64,000 bases of DNA from contig NC_061811.1 of assembly GCF_021462225.1 (NCBI RefSeq), positions 21,726,663 to 21,790,662 of the forward strand, given 5' to 3'. A program made the position numbers and the translations under genes. The DNA is from Girardinichthys multiradiatus (taxonomy: Eukaryota > Chordata > Actinopteri > Cyprinodontiformes > Goodeidae). How positions within the stretch are numbered: position 1 is the stretch's first letter; every line of letters starts with the position of its first letter. The notes beneath the pieces are model-generated. The model did no database searches, was not told the origin of the DNA, and saw nothing but the letters and a program-made list of their open reading frames with translations. This document shows positions 1 to 12,999 of the stretch, in pieces.

Positions 1-144
1 AAAACTGTTTGGCTTTGTGTTGTTTGTACAAAAGGACTGTCTTGTATCACATTTCACAATAGGCCTGAATAAACTACCTTGTCTAAAAATTCATCACCAT
101 CCAGGGAGGCTCACCAAAAAGAAGTTTTTTTAAAATCTCTGGTA

Positions 145-487
145 CTGTCATAACTGCTTGTGTTTTGAGTTCTTGAGTTTGTTTTTTGTTATTTTACCTG
201 GTCTAGTCCTTTGTTTTCTGTCTCCCTGCACCCAAAGCCCACACCTGTTCTCTGTTTTCCCCTGATTGTCTGGTCACGTGTGTCATTGGTTCCCCCTGCT
301 GTCCAGTTTTGTATTTAAGCCTGTTTGTTTCCTTTGTTCCCGGCTGGTTCCTTATGTGTTGTTTGTGTTTGTATGCACGCCTGTACCCTGTCCGTGTCCA
401 GTCATGAGCAATAAAGTGTCATCTTACCTGCAAACTTCGAGCTTCAGAAGTTCTTCCGTGCATATTAGTCCAACAGAAACCCACATT
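145..487 (+). repeat. LTR-like segment
   Basis: This segment has the organisation of a retroelement long terminal repeat or its leader. A T/G-rich U3-like stretch is followed by a TATA-like TATTTAA near 313 and a polyadenylation signal AATAAA near 409. A possible coding start (ATG at 488) follows. No second copy is visible in the window, so paired LTRs and a target duplication cannot be shown, and no clear primer-binding site was recognised. It could also be the promoter end of a non-autonomous element. The assignment is inference from signal order and from the broken ORF just downstream. Confidence 0.4.
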
Positions 488-1211
488 ATGACAGAAGGAA
501 CCAGCAAACGGGTCCATGCAGGAGGAATGGTGAGGGAATTCAAGAGGGGTGAGGTTCTGGCCACATTATTTTTTCACCTGGTTACCTCTTCCAGCTCACC
601 ATGGAGAAGGCTGGAAATAGCTGGCAGCTACCAAGACTGGCTCGAGGTGAGGAGGGATTTTTTCCTGATCCTCGGATTCACCACGCAATTGAGGCCGAGC
701 GGCAAAGGGAGAAATCATCGCATCTATGAGGAGATCTCCTGCTCCAACTGAAGCTCAACACGGTTTTCCGGCTCATGGTTTAGCTCCTGATCAGTCATCG
801 CCGCTGCTTCCAACTCCTAATCCTGTTCCTGGTCCAGTTCCGGAGGGGTTCATGGAAGAACCGCCTCCACACCCCGAACCTGTTCCTAGTTCTGTTACGG
901 AGGGGTCCCAAGCCGAGCCGCCCTCACACTCTGTTCCTGTCCGTGAGTGGCTCATGGATAGACTGCCTCCACTTCCTGCTCCTGTTCCCGGTCCTGCCCT
1001 GGAGGGCTCCGAGGACGAACTGCCTCCATCCCTGGTTCCTGTTCCGGAGGAGTTCGTGGAGGACCTGTCTCCACTTCCTGTTCCTGTCCCTGAGGGGTGC
1101 GAGGACACACCCTCTCCGCCTGCTGTGTCTTGGCGGCTCTGCCGCAGATCTCCACAGCCTCACTGGAGGTCCCAGTGGTCTTTGCAGTGTTTTGTGGGCA
1201 CTAGACCTTGA
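488..1211 (+). pseudogene. broken ORF with proline-rich 25-residue repeats
   Basis: An ATG at 488 opens a frame that runs to 751. The reading then shifts to a second frame from 726 to 1211. The second frame encodes a low-complexity protein in which the pattern Pro-Val-Pro-Val-Pro-Glu-Gly/Glu, an acidic patch and Pro-Pro recurs about every 25 residues. Degenerate ~75-bp DNA repeats underlie it. A third frame near 601-729 is also open, with a charged helical look (Glu-Ala-Glu-Arg), which suggests an old gag-like or accessory frame damaged by indels. It sits directly behind an LTR-like segment, so I read it as a retroelement remnant. No conserved catalytic domain is present and the function is unknown. 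Confidence 0.4.
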
Positions 1212-4200
1212 GGCACTTTGTTACCAGTAACTTATCAAAACGTTCATAACTCTGATAAGGGAAACTAGGTCTCAGGTGCCTTTGAAATCAGACATTCCAC
1301 TCATTTCCAGGCTCTCGCTACTGTTGATGGTAAAGTTTTGGCCTGTACAATCAGAAAGCGGCTGCATATGTTTAAGGATCCAAAACGTACGAGTAAATCC
1401 ACACAGATTGAGACTTAAGTCCTGGTCTGCACAAGTAAAAGACCCATTAATTACCTCACAGAAGAATGAGGAATTTGACACTGGTCTCAGGAAACTTTGT
1501 CTGCGACTGGTTGATGGCTACAAGAAATGTCTCCCTGAAGGTTATTCGGCCAAAATGGGCAAGACTAGGAGGTAGGGTGTCTGAACATTTTCCTAAGCTA
1601 GAACACGCACTTATGTTTATATCTGTTGTTTATAAAGTAAAAAAATATTTATTTTCATGCATAAATCACTTTCTTTTCCAGTAATAAAAAAGAGACCATA
1701 CATCAATGTGTTTGTTGCTAAGGGACTAAATATTTAATGGGAGTGTACAATTTTTTCACATGACTGTATTAAGTGCAGTTATTTCATTTTTATATTGATC
1801 ACTACAACAACAAAAATAAAACATTGTCAATTATCTGTAGGCAAAAAGAAAATCCATCTCCTCTAGACATGTCTTCATCCACTTGTCCTCTTCCCACACT
1901 TTTTTTAAGAACACCTAAGTAGCCAACTTGAAAAAAAATCAATCAAAGTCAAATAAAATGTTAAAAGTCCTTCAGAAAGCCTGAAGGAAAACTGATCATG
2001 ACTGCTTTAAAATACTACAGAATCTCTTGCTACAATAAAAACAGAGGTAAATTCTAACTATTGTACTGCACAGCTAGTTTTTTTTTTGGTCTTTTTAAAT
2101 CATTCATTAATGTGTTATTAGAGGCAGAAAGTCAGTTTGTTTCCTCTGCTTGTGTTTGCATTCGCGCTATGGTCTGTCATGTAATGCTTTGCTAATTGGA
2201 GCTGTTAAATTATGTAGGGTTGTGATTGGCTGTGTCTTTACCATGTAGGAATGTTGCTCTGCCTTTCTCTAACCCCCACCGCACCCTTAAAACGGTCCGA
2301 AATGGCTTCATATGATGAGGAAGCATCACAGTGCTTAAAGTGCTCTACTTTGTATATTTTGTTTTATTTATTTACATACAAGTGCCAAATAAATATTTAC
2401 TAAAAGTCCCCAAAACAACAAATGGTTGTCCAATAACAGTCATTGATATACATCCTCACAGCAATGCCAGCAGAGATTGTTTCATACAGAGAAAAAAAAA
2501 AAGCAGATGTTCTGATGTTTTATGAAAATCTCCTCATTAAGGAACCAGCTAAGAGAGAATCTGCTGGAGCATGTCAGTCTGTTCTGTCAAACTTCATCCT
2601 TCCACGGTACTGTGCCTCATTTGGCATTCAACTCCACTAGAGCAACCTCTGCTAAAGTGTTATTAAATATATTTGTTTTCAACAATAAATCTCACATAAA
2701 ACTCCCGTTAAGCTCTGTGGGTCACTTGGCACACAAATGGGTGGATGTGGTGGGGGTGGGGGGTGTCTTTGGATACTGGTATTGCTTTGACATGAGTGGG
2801 CAAACCTGACACTCTCAAGGTACATATCCCAGTCAGGGAGGGAGTCATACTGCAATGAGTGATTGTACATCTGCACACACTTCCCTGCATTTTTGCTGAA
2901 AAGCAAAAAGGTACTGATGTTATGCAGAAGCCAGTATTTAGAGATACAGCATGCGAATGCACATGCAGTAATCTCGAAAACTGTAAGTATGAGGGGTGAA
3001 ACCACTAAAACGGGACGTGATCTTGATTCACACTCATTTCTCTACCCTGTATAGTTAGCTCTAACTAAAACACTTATAGACATGTACGACAGCTTGCTAA
3101 TACTTTTTGTATGGACAAAAATTTGACAAATTTCTCTTTTTTGGCTTGTTTCATCCTCCTGCAAAGCTACAGTCTCGCTCTGAACTTACAAACAAGACTC
3201 TGTTGAAGTTATTCAATTGGAGAAGTAGAAAGATTTAAGTATCATGATATCATTGCTGTGGATTTCCTTTCCTTATTTGTCAGTTTTAATTAACAGACCT
3301 ACTAAATACCCAAGGCGTTCCTGGCTTTAAATTAATATAATTCATTCTTTTATCAGATAAATTTTTGTGCCTTTGACTTCAAGACATGTCAAAGTAAAAT
3401 TAAATAATTTTCTTTACCATTTTATGCACCTACAGTAGAATACACAGTTGAGTCGACTTCTGGTTCTTGGAACTGGATTTGGAAGGATTATAACATGGCT
3501 CCAGCACACTCTTGAAGCTTTTGAAATTTGATTTGGATATTTATGGAAAACGATAATGGAGACTTGAAAATATATTTCTATCCAGTCTGTTTTCCAGCTT
3601 CCTGACCAGAAATATATACTCTATAATTTGCTAAATTGGCTGAGAACAATGTAAATCTGAGTCTGGAAGAGCATGGAAAAATGTGCAGGAACGTTGTCAT
3701 CCAAGTAATTACAAATTTGTGAAATATGCATTTGGAACTAAATAAAAAGCCTATCAGATTCTGAAACTTCAATAAGTTTTATCTTAGAATTTAGTTATTG
3801 TGGTCTTTAAATAAAAACAATGCATTAATTTCAGATAGTTCTCCAGAAAGTTTATTTAAAGTTTGTTTTAATGTATGCAGAGCTGAAACCCTCAAGTTCA
3901 ATTCTCCAACTTTTGTGTCAAAGCTGTAAAATCCATTTGGCATTCTCAGCAGAAACTGGCTACACAGCAAGTGTGCACGCATTTATTTACAGTCATAATC
4001 ATGCCCCTCACAAATGATCTGATGAGCAGAGAGGCTCAGCCTTGGTAGACCACACTCATGCTTGATTAGATGTGTATCTAAAAGTGTGTGCATCCACGTG
4101 TGCGTTTTGGGAGAACGTCTGAAAACACAGGCCGCATACTGCCACATCTCTCCCCAGGGGTAGGCATAGAAGAACCTCCTTAACTATCAGGGTGGGTCAC

Positions 4201-6721
4201 TACACTGTTAGCAGATGCTGATTGGCTCCGTTCTTCCCATTGTGCCAGCCTGCTGCTGACCTGAGGCATTGATTTAATCATTTCTGCTGTGGCACGGAGA
4301 GTCACTCAACATCCACTGTACATGATCCTTTTCACCTTCACCCCTTACACTCATTAACTCCTCTGTCCTTGGATTTGCCATAACAAATAAATAACTGGGA
4401 GTGAGAATAACTGCCCACATAAACAGCTGGAGCCATGGCTCTGTGTGTGTGGATATTTATGTGTTTAAGGACGTTTATCTGAGTAAGAAAAAATATACAT
4501 ATTTCTCTCTGTTCTTCTTTTATCCCAGTGCAGAAATATGAGGGAAAATCCTCCCTAAAGAGAAGATTGTGGTTTCGATGTGAAGAGATGAATGTTTCCA
4601 GTGAATATCCTGACAAGTATAGTAGCTCTCTTTGACTGTCTTGGCTGTTTAATGACCAACCATTACCCTTCCAATTTTTCTCCCAGAGCTTGCACTGGCT
4701 CTTCCTTGAGCACTTAGTGGGACCGGACTCAGCAGCTCTGATGGGGACTCCTGCTAAACATCCTTCCTGTGACATTTTGTTGGTCCCCGACGCTCTGCAG
4801 AACGTTAACAATCCCACTTTCTCGCTTTCCCTCCCAACAGCAGCAACTGTGTGCTGGGCAGTATACCGATGCTTCTTTTAAAAGCAATGTTTAAATGGTA
4901 GTTTCTGTCTCAGGAAATAGAAATTGTTGCCATGTGTTATGATTTTAAAGTAGATTCATGTTCACAATGGATGTTAATAAATTAAACACAATGTTGGAGA
5001 AATCTATACAGAGCTGCAGTTTCATTTATCTGTTTTTTAACTCATCATAAGTAAAAATAAGCAGCACAAATCTAATTTTAAGAATCCAAATGTCTGAAAA
5101 TTGTGTTGAAACATAACATGATTAGATGAGAAAATTACTTACACCAGATATGTTATTATAATTATTTTAAACTCAGATCTTTAAACTAATTTTAATCAGT
5201 TATGTTTATAATACATTTCCAGAATATATATATAAATATAAAGCATATTGCATTACTAAACAGTTACATAATAAACCACTACTATGCTCAACAGGGTGAT
5301 AAGTTAGAAAGACTCACCTTGACTCTTCTAAACATACTCACAGTTACACGGACTTTACGATCCACCAATGTGGAATTTGGCCTTAAACACAGAAATAAAT
5401 AAAAAATGTTAGAAACTATGAACTAACAGTAAGTCACACTGTACTGGATAGGAGGGGTCACTATTAATTCATAGCATTGCCCCATATATATTCTTCAGAT
5501 ATTATTATTCAGAGGCTCACTGCCCATGGCCCAAATTGTTAGTCCAGCTAATGACTTCATCGTGTGATTCAGGTGTTTTGACGCAGAGACGCATCTAATA
5601 AAAAAAAAAGCCCTTTGTAAATTGTGTCCTCAGAAATCAGTATCTGATCACGTCTTTTGTGTTGTAGTCATTGGTCTGTGTTAGATAATAATCAGGCTGT
5701 AGGGCAGGTGTCCTGAGATCTTCTTTTTATTATATAAATTGAGTGAAAGAACGACTACCTTAAATTTCCAACCAAGAACCCGATACTGTGACATGTAGCA
5801 TACCTAACATCATTCATCCACAGCTGCAGTTACTAAAATTATGCTTCCTCATACTGATGTTGGTTTGTGTATGAGACGTATGCTTCAGATCTCCCTCTTC
5901 TTGTGTCTGGGATAAATGTTCAAGGAGCTGCTTGACAGTGATTTGAGGAGTGGGGGGGATTTGCCTCTGTGCCAGGCAGACAAGAAGTTTCAAAAGCCTG
6001 TCATCTTCAATTTGCCTTGACCATCAGTTCTGAATGACATTTCAGGCACAGAAAAATTACAGCCTAAAACCCATTTTTATAGACTTCCTCTGCTTCTTCT
6101 TAGACTCCAATTTGCCTCATTTTAATCCCTCAGTCTGATGTTTTAAATCCACCGTTTGCTTAGTCGGTCTTAGAAAGTGGCATGTCCTGATGTGCCTGAG
6201 AAGTGCTAATAAGTCAGGTGTAAGGCCTAATCAGGTAATAAAGGTCTGAGAGTCTTGCAAGGAGTTAACAGTTGGGTGGAAAGTCCAGTGGGAATTTTTT
6301 AAGTTCCTTACATAAGAGACATCTGAACATTTGTGCATATTTTGCTCCTTACTGACCGATTAGAGGTGGTGGAAATGTGACTATAAGGATGTGTCAAAAA
6401 AACTGCTGCTGTAGGCTAACTTCATTGTCTTCAGATAGCAAGGAAATAGTTTGGACACAGCCAGTCCTCTTTATATTTTGTCCAAAACTTGCTGGTTTAT
6501 TTGTAGGTTGGTTTGTGTTGTCCGATGCCATGAATGTAATACTCTTGTTGTCATATAATCTACTGATAACTAGAATTTGCATTAACAAGTTAACGAATAG
6601 ATGCATAATAGTAAACCTGCTTAGGTTTTAGACTCACCACACCACTAGAAACACCAGAAAAGTACAGTTTAATGACAAAATGTATATAAATATGAGTTAG
6701 CAGGTATTTTACTTATGCTGG
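1212..6721. other. intergenic or intronic, nothing recognised
   Basis: This is AT-rich sequence with no recognised gene or mobile element. Two open stretches are notable only by length. One on the minus strand (1272-1481) is rich in Asn-X-Ser/Thr sequons. The other is a 159-codon minus-strand frame (4338-4817). Neither resembles a known family nor has splice-site context that I trust. An A-run near 2490 and a short TATATATA tract near 5227 are simple sequence. Confidence 0.5.
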
Positions 6722-7026
6722 CACAGTATGAGGGATTGCTGCAAAGTCAACAACATGATGCAAGTGGCTGTCCACTGTTGCTGCATGCTCATCCAGGAAG
6801 TGTAAATGCTGCAAGCTAGTTACTTGATGCTGCTGAGTTTCCTTAGATAGAAAACTTTTAACCAATTTGAAAAATTAACTGGACTTGACTGCATTGTTTG
6901 GAATTTATTAACTTGACTTGGAGTCTGCCTGTATGATTCAGTTATTTTTGTTTGTTTGTTTTTTTTTTTGTGTGCCTTGAGGCATGTTTTATAAATTGGT
7001 GCTATATATATAAAATAAATTGAATT
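6722..7026 (+). mobile_element. L2-type LINE, 3' end fragment
   Basis: This fragment matches the reverse complement of the 3' UTR of the minus-strand L2 element ending at 18080. Both carry the same order of blocks: 'cagtatgagggattgctgca', the 'catgctcatccagga' block, 'tttccttagatagaaaa', then 'gccttgagg', 'gctatata', AATAAA and a TTGAATT tail. It is therefore a 5'-truncated copy of the same family in the opposite orientation. It carries no coding sequence. Such truncation is the normal outcome of target-primed reverse transcription. Confidence 0.85.
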
Positions 7027-7229
7027 ACTTTCCTTTAACTTCTAGACATGTTCCTTGTTGTTCCTTTAAATCTGAGGAATATGTCTTTATTTTACTGTTA
7101 TCAAGTGGTGTGTGGTGTACCATCAATCAGCCATTACGCAATGGTATTTTTTTATTTGCTGAATCAATTTTCAAAAGAGAGACATGCATGAGTAAGCAAC
7201 ATAAACAAAACATTTCAAAGGTCAGTTCT

Positions 7230-7425
7230 GGGGGCACTGGTAGCTCAGTTGGAAGTGAGCGCACACCATGAGCAGAGGCTACAGTCCTCAACGCTGTTCA
7301 CCTGGATTTAATTCCTAGTCTCGGGCCATTTGCTGCATGTCTTCCCCTTTTCTGTACAAAGTCTTTCTTGTTTGATTACTGTACAATAAAGGCCACTAGT
7401 GTCAAAAAATCTAAAAAAAAAAACA
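7230..7425 (+). mobile_element. tRNA-derived SINE
   Basis: A pol III A-box (TAGCTCAGTTGG) fits the tRNA consensus well. About 65 bp downstream a degenerate B-box-like stretch (GGATTTAATTCC) follows. After the tRNA-related head comes a body with 'tttgctgcatgtcttcccc', then 'caataaaggccactagtg' and an A-rich tail at 7408-7425. This order is that of a fish tRNA-derived SINE. The decayed B-box suggests it is not transcribed now. Confidence 0.65.
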
Positions 7426-7573
7426 AAGTTAATTCTCACCATTTTTTTTCCAAAAACCTGAATTTACATTTGTAACTGATTCCAATTATCGTGGAGTAGA
7501 GGCTATCGTAGGGGAGTACAGCTTGCTCTTTAAGAGGTTGATGGTGCAAAAGCTCTGCAATTGGAACTTACTT

Positions 7574-8202
7574 ATTAGACATAACATTATGATCCGTGTA
7601 GCAAATAACACAAGTGATCTCATCCTGTAAGTAAGTATTTTGTCCTCAAAGTTAATGTGTTTGAAGAAGGAGAAATTGTGATAGCTAGACGATTGGGTCT
7701 GAGAATCTCTAGAACTGCAACTCTCGTGGGGTTTTCCCAGCATGCAGTGGTCAGTATCTATCAACAGTGGCCCAAGAAGGAACAGTATTGAACCAGGGAC
7801 TGCTTCATAGCTCAGTGATTGATTTGTGAACTTTAGGCTGGGTCTTGTGGTCGAGTCCAACCAATGAGCTTTTCCAGCTCAAATGTCTGGTGACGTTAAT
7901 GTTGGTTCTGAATGAAAATGTCAACAATGGATTACAGAGTGGTAGAAATAGGTGGCCAGTCTGATAAAAAATGTTTTCTTTTACATCATGGGGATTTCTG
8001 CTGTTTTGAGTATTGTTCAAATGGGGAATACATGGCACCATTATGGAGCTAAAGGCATACCAGTAGGGCCAGTTTGATGCTTGGAACAATGTTCTGCTTG
8101 GAAGGGTTTGGTTCTACCATCCAATATGGACATTACAGACATGTAACACCTACTTAAGCATTGCTGTAGGTCATGTACACTCTTTCATGGAAATGGTATT
8201 GT
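7574..8202 (+). mobile_element. Tc1-like transposon relic
   Basis: This is a degraded sense-strand copy of a fish Tc1-type transposon. It opens with a terminus-like 'gacataacattatgatc'. Transposase-derived blocks follow in order: a helix-turn-helix part near 7690-7800, the pre-catalytic Trp-Ser-Asp block near 7945-7980, and a segment ending near 'catgtacactctttcatgg'. Stops and indels occur throughout and no long frame remains. The C-terminal catalytic third and the right inverted repeat are missing. Family recognition is from remembered block order. Confidence 0.65.
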
Positions 8203-9199
8203 TGTAAATATGAATATGAATATATTATTTAATATTTAATATTAATATTTTAATATTTTATTAAATAATATTTCGGTCTGTTAAGGGTTGTCCTGTGAAT
8301 ACCAGCCCAGTAAGGCGATGGTATTAGGACAAAATTCAAAGGGATGAGCCAAGCTCTGACATTATTGAACAGCAAAAACTCTGGACACACATGGAATGAA
8401 TTCACACAATTTCTTAAAATACAAGAATTTATTAACAAAAATAAGTCAACTCAAAGTCAAACATATTTAAATCAACAAACTCTTTACTATGCTAAAACAA
8501 TCCAACTAAACTACCAAGAAGAATTAAAGAATAAGGAAGACTAATGGGCTATGTACAATATAAACATGTTGATCAAAGATGGTTGAAAACCCTCACTGAA
8601 AGAGTGATGCAATATTACCATGCAATGTTATTTATGTTTGAGAACCAAGGATTATCTTGAAGAATCTGGAAGTGAGGTTAAGTTGGTCTTGGAACCAACT
8701 TAGGAAATAATTGGCATACCTTTAGACAACCATTCACAATGCAAGATCAGATAAAATATTATTTTAATAAAATCATATTTTAAGAATGATTTGCTGAATA
8801 AAACCAACCTTCTGGATGACCAATTCTCAACGGTGTTTAATTAGCTGCCTTTATTTAGTAAAATAATATTTAAAGAAATATTATTTTGAATAAGAACCAA
8901 ATTTTTCTGGATAAATTGGCTTAATGGTGTTCACTTAGTTTTCAAGTTTGACTGAAAACCAACAACCTTTTTGGGTAAATGGTTTTTAGTAGGCAAGCAC
9001 GTGTTCTTATCTGTTAGCAGTTAAAGCTAACAAAAGAAGCGTATAGCTTATCATCAGAATCAAACACATACCTTTGAAATACCACTAATAAAAGGGGTTA
9101 AATTGCATAAGCATGGACGGCACGTTATGGGCAATCTTCTGTGTTTAAAATCACCCTTTAAATAAAGTTTGTCTTAACTTTAACAAAAAAAAAATTTTA
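8203..9199. other. AT-rich stretch, nothing recognised
   Basis: This stretch is very AT-rich, with TTAATATTT iterations near 8225-8270. No coding or RNA signal was found. It may be part of a retroelement with the GC-richer block that follows, since the minus strand carries several AATAAA signals, but no partner copy is present in the window. Confidence 0.4.
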
Positions 9200-9640
9200 T
9201 TTCATATTAAACTACTTCTCTCTCTCTGCTCAAACCTAACCTCTCGGGTGAACCGTGCTGAGGAAAAGCTGTCCAGGTCGACGAAGTTTGAAGGAAACAT
9301 CCACAGTGGACAAAAGGGTTAGCTTGCAGCTGACCTCCGTAGCTGTGGGGAGGGGCGGCTCGTTCTGTCGGCTGGCCAAACTGCACGTTACTGCTGTAAC
9401 CACAGTGATGCAGTCCCGTTGTCCTTCCTTCAGACCGGGAAAACTGCTCAACTCGGCGTTGTAGAGACAGGGTCTCTGCTGGGAACTCTCTATAACACAG
9501 TTGGATTCTGTAGACCTCAGAGAGAAAAGTCAAGCCACGCTTGTACCTTAATTACCCCCGTTCATGGTCAACTTTTTAATATCACAAAAATGCACAGCTC
9601 TTGGGTTGGTCTTAGACAAACACGATTTTTAATCTAAGAA
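9200..9640 (-). other. GC-richer island of unknown origin
   Basis: This block is clearly GC-richer than its AT-rich surroundings. A 108-codon minus-strand frame (9207-9533) is open but has no recognised domain. The sharp change in composition suggests an inserted element (LTR or leader sequence) or an isolated promoter-like region. The sequence does not decide between these. Confidence 0.3.
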
Positions 9641-12266
9641 CTTTTTATACAAAGCAGGGGAAGCACCTTTAAAACTTTAAGCATACATAATGCATAGTCT
9701 CTGCAGGAACGTTTCTATAATGTAACTACAGTTGCCACATTCACCATTATCGTCATCATTATCTTCCACAAACTATTATCCCATAATAGGCCCTGTAATT
9801 CTGTGGTGTCTGCAGGCCAGCCATGAATGTGTGGGTGTAAATGATAGCTGGATCATGCATATAATGCTGACAGCTGGATGTGTCTTTAGCATTCACTGAC
9901 TGAGGATTGCCATAAGATTTCTCTCTCTGTCTCCTTCCTTTGATTGTATCCCTGTTTTCCAGCTCCCCTCAGCATCAGATCACTGTTGCTAGCTATTGCT
10001 TGGCCTGAATACAGCATGTGCGTTAGAGAACAAATGACACATTTACCAAGCCAGTTTCTCTTTGTTGATGCTTTTAGGCTTGTTATATTCTTTTTATTTC
10101 ACCTCCAGCAGTGTTGGAAAAACGGGATTCTGCCTTCTTTCAGCAAGACTCACAAGCCCACAAGTAGCTAAATACCATTTAGGCAAAAAAAGCTTTCTGG
10201 CTTGTCCGTGAAACTACCTCAAAGATTATTTGCGAGTTTAAGCTAAACTGAAACTCCACTTTAAATGGAATCAGAAGCTCTTCTGCATTCAGGAACGGTC
10301 ACATTTGTCTGCGTTTAGATATATTTACAAAAAAATAATCCATCAGAATTCAAAGTAGCACACAAACTGTATAACACACTATTGCAATGTTCTGAAAAAT
10401 CCTCATTCAGCTTATTAATTTATGTTTTCTTTGGCTGACATGAGAAATTTGACGATATCCTCATCTTGTTAGTTTTGTTGTAGTCCTCTTTGTATCATGG
10501 CCTCTGGCTGCTTGAATGCTCCAATCTTCACCACTGACCCTCTGTTATTCTGCAATTTATTGATATGGTGATAAAATTTTGTTATTTACTGAAAAAACCT
10601 AACTGCTGTAGAAATTAGATTCAGTGATTGCAGAGAAATAATGTGAAAAACAAAATACAGTTCAACTGTTTGAGTCAAGAGTTCAAAACTAAATGAACTG
10701 AAACCCATCCGCAGCCAGAAATAATCAATAAAATAGTCTTAAGTGACCTGTGGAGAATTGATTTTAGTTAACATCTGCCATAATACCTTACAAAGCGTTT
10801 ACATCATGATGAAACCTGAGGATGAATGTTAATTAAAAGCTTCTCTTGCATGCAAGCCACAAATGTAAGTAATGTAGAAGTTGACATATTTTTTTTAACT
10901 AAACCTATATTGTTAGCCAGTGAACTCTAAAAATTACACAAGCATTTATGAGCCCTAACTTGTGTGGAAAACCTTTTTCACAAATTAGGCATCACTAATT
11001 CACCACAACAGGCAGCCTTATTTTCTCACCCAGAAACCTGAACAACCAGTTCCCTCATGCTGAACATTTGTTAGACGTTAACCCCCGTCAGCCTCCTTGA
11101 CAGGTGTGCAAGGAGGCCGTCGCCAGACGATGTTTGCATGAAACTCAGAACACACTGTACACGATGCATGGTACTCTTGTCTGTGCATTGATGAAAAGAC
11201 AGAGAAAGAACATTTTTACATTTGTTTTTGTTAATTGGACAGCTCTGTTAATGGATTTGCTACGGTTGTGGCTGTTGAGGGGTTTTATTATACAACATGT
11301 AGTTATTTCTGAGGTATAATGCTGTGCTAAATTGAAGAGCAAAACCTATAAAAGGCCAAGGTCAGTAATTGTTTATCTTTGTTGTAATCCTCTAAGTTGT
11401 TAGATGCATTAATGGAACAATATTTAGTTTAATGCTGTTGAGAACATATTTAACAGCAAATACTGCTGCTTTGTTCTGTCTATAATGATTATTTTATACA
11501 AAAAAAATGTTAGAACCATAACAATGTGTCTAATGACTACCAATAATTTAATTTTCAATGTTTTTGTCAATCACAAAAAATAATAACTTTCTAAATTATT
11601 TTATTAAAAGTCAAGTTACCAAAAAGCCAAGCATCCAAAAGGCAAAGCTTTACATTCATGGGTCTGTCTATGTTTAAACCCTTAACTGTGGGTATGAGAT
11701 GGGGATCATGGTCAAAATAATGAGATCCAGGATTCAAGCAAAAGCTGAAATAATTTTTGTTGGGGGTCTGGACTAAGCCTTTGTGATCAGATGAGGAGTT
11801 TGTGAACATGTCGCACCAGGAAGAGACACCAGGACAATCCCATTGCAACACATCAACCTAAATTAAGCAGAATACAATCAATAAGTTGATTTATCTTAGT
11901 AATTCAGTGGAAAAATTTCAGAATTTTAAAAACAATTCATTATACAGAGTTTTATATGTCAAGTGTTTTATTTTTATTTTTTATAATTGTATAATTACGG
12001 TTACAGCTACGGGAACCCATAATTTGTCTTTCTCAGAACATGTGACTATTACTTAAAAAAAATTAAATCCTCCTTATGCAGTTTGCCAGAACCTTCCCCA
12101 TGATTGTGTGTGCCATATCTGACCATACCATTTCTGTAGAGAACATCCTTTATTTGTCTTATGTAATATTCTGTTTTTTGAGAAACTGAACTTTCAGTTT
12201 TCATTGCTTGAAAGTCATAATTAGCAAATTTAACCAAAATAAATGCTTGAAATGTGTCAGTCTGTA
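9641..12266. other. intergenic or intronic, nothing recognised
   Basis: AT-rich, apparently single-copy sequence. No open frame of interest, RNA gene or recognisable mobile element was found. Confidence 0.5.
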
Positions 12267-12468
12267 CAGTACAGACCAAACGTTTGGACACACCTTCTCA
12301 TTCAAAGAGTTGTCTTTATTTTCATGACTATGAATATTGTAGCTTCACACTGAAGGCATCAAAACTATGAATTAACACATGTGGAATTATATACTGAACA
12401 AAAAAGTATGAAACAACTGAAAATATGTCTTATATTCTAGGTTCTTCAAAGTAGCCACCTTTTGCTTT
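12267..12468 (+). repeat. left terminal inverted repeat of Tc1 element
   Basis: This is about 200 bp and matches the reverse complement of 12976-13178 with scattered differences. It begins just inside a TA dinucleotide and ends at the 'gccaccttttgctt' block. Long repeats of this size usually hold two transposase binding sites each. Confidence 0.88.
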
Positions 12469-12651
12469 GATTACTGCTCCGCACACTCTTGGCATTCTGT
12501 TGATGAGCTTCAAGAGGTAGTCACCTGAAATGGTTTTCACTTCACAGGTGTGCCCTGTCAGGTTTAGTAAGTGGGATTTCAAGCTTTATGAATGGGGTTG
12601 GGACCATCAGTTGTGTTGTGCAGGAGGGGGATACAGTACACAGCTGATATT

Positions 12652-12999
12652 ATGGCAAGAAAAAAGCAGCTAAGTAAAGAAAAACAAGCGGCCATTATTA
12701 CTTAAAGAAATGATGGTCAGTCAGTCCGAACAATTGGGAAAACTTTGAAAGTGTCCCCAAGTCCAGTCACAAAAACCATCAAGCGCTACAAAGAAACTGG
12801 CTCACATGAGGACCGCCCCAGGAAAGGAAGACCAAGAGTCACCTCTGCTGCGGACGATAAGTTCATCCGAGTCACCAGCCTCAGAAATCGCAGGTTAACA
12901 GCAGCTCAGATTAGAGAACAGGTCAATGCCACACAGAGTTCTAGCAGCAGACACATCTCTAGAACAACTATTAAAAAAAGCAAAAGGTGGCTACTTTGA
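12652..12999 (+). pseudogene. Tc1 transposase N-terminal fragment
   Basis: The start ATG at 12652 opens a lysine-rich N-terminus typical of Tc1 transposases. A TAA at 12703-12705 interrupts the frame after 17 codons. From 12745 the same frame is open for 84 codons and covers the paired helix-turn-helix DNA-binding region, including the Arg-Pro-Arg-Lys-Gly-Arg-Pro-Arg hook between the two helices. The reading then enters the right inverted repeat and stops. All three catalytic acidic residues are absent. The product could at most bind DNA and not cut it. Confidence 0.85.

Noticed and set aside
924..1163. Several antisense frames across the proline-rich region
   Set aside because: Shadows created by the same GC-rich coding repeat.
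1272..1481. Minus-strand frame with several N-glycosylation sequons, resembling a secreted fragment
   Set aside because: Only 69 codons, no partner exons, and sequons are common in AT-rich frames.
4338..4817. 159-codon open frame on the minus strand
   Set aside because: No recognisable domain, no splice-site context and low-complexity composition; this length is expected by chance somewhere in 64 kb.
7241..7310. tRNA gene
   Set aside because: Good A-box, but the B-box is degenerate and no cloverleaf closes; the A-rich tail marks a SINE.
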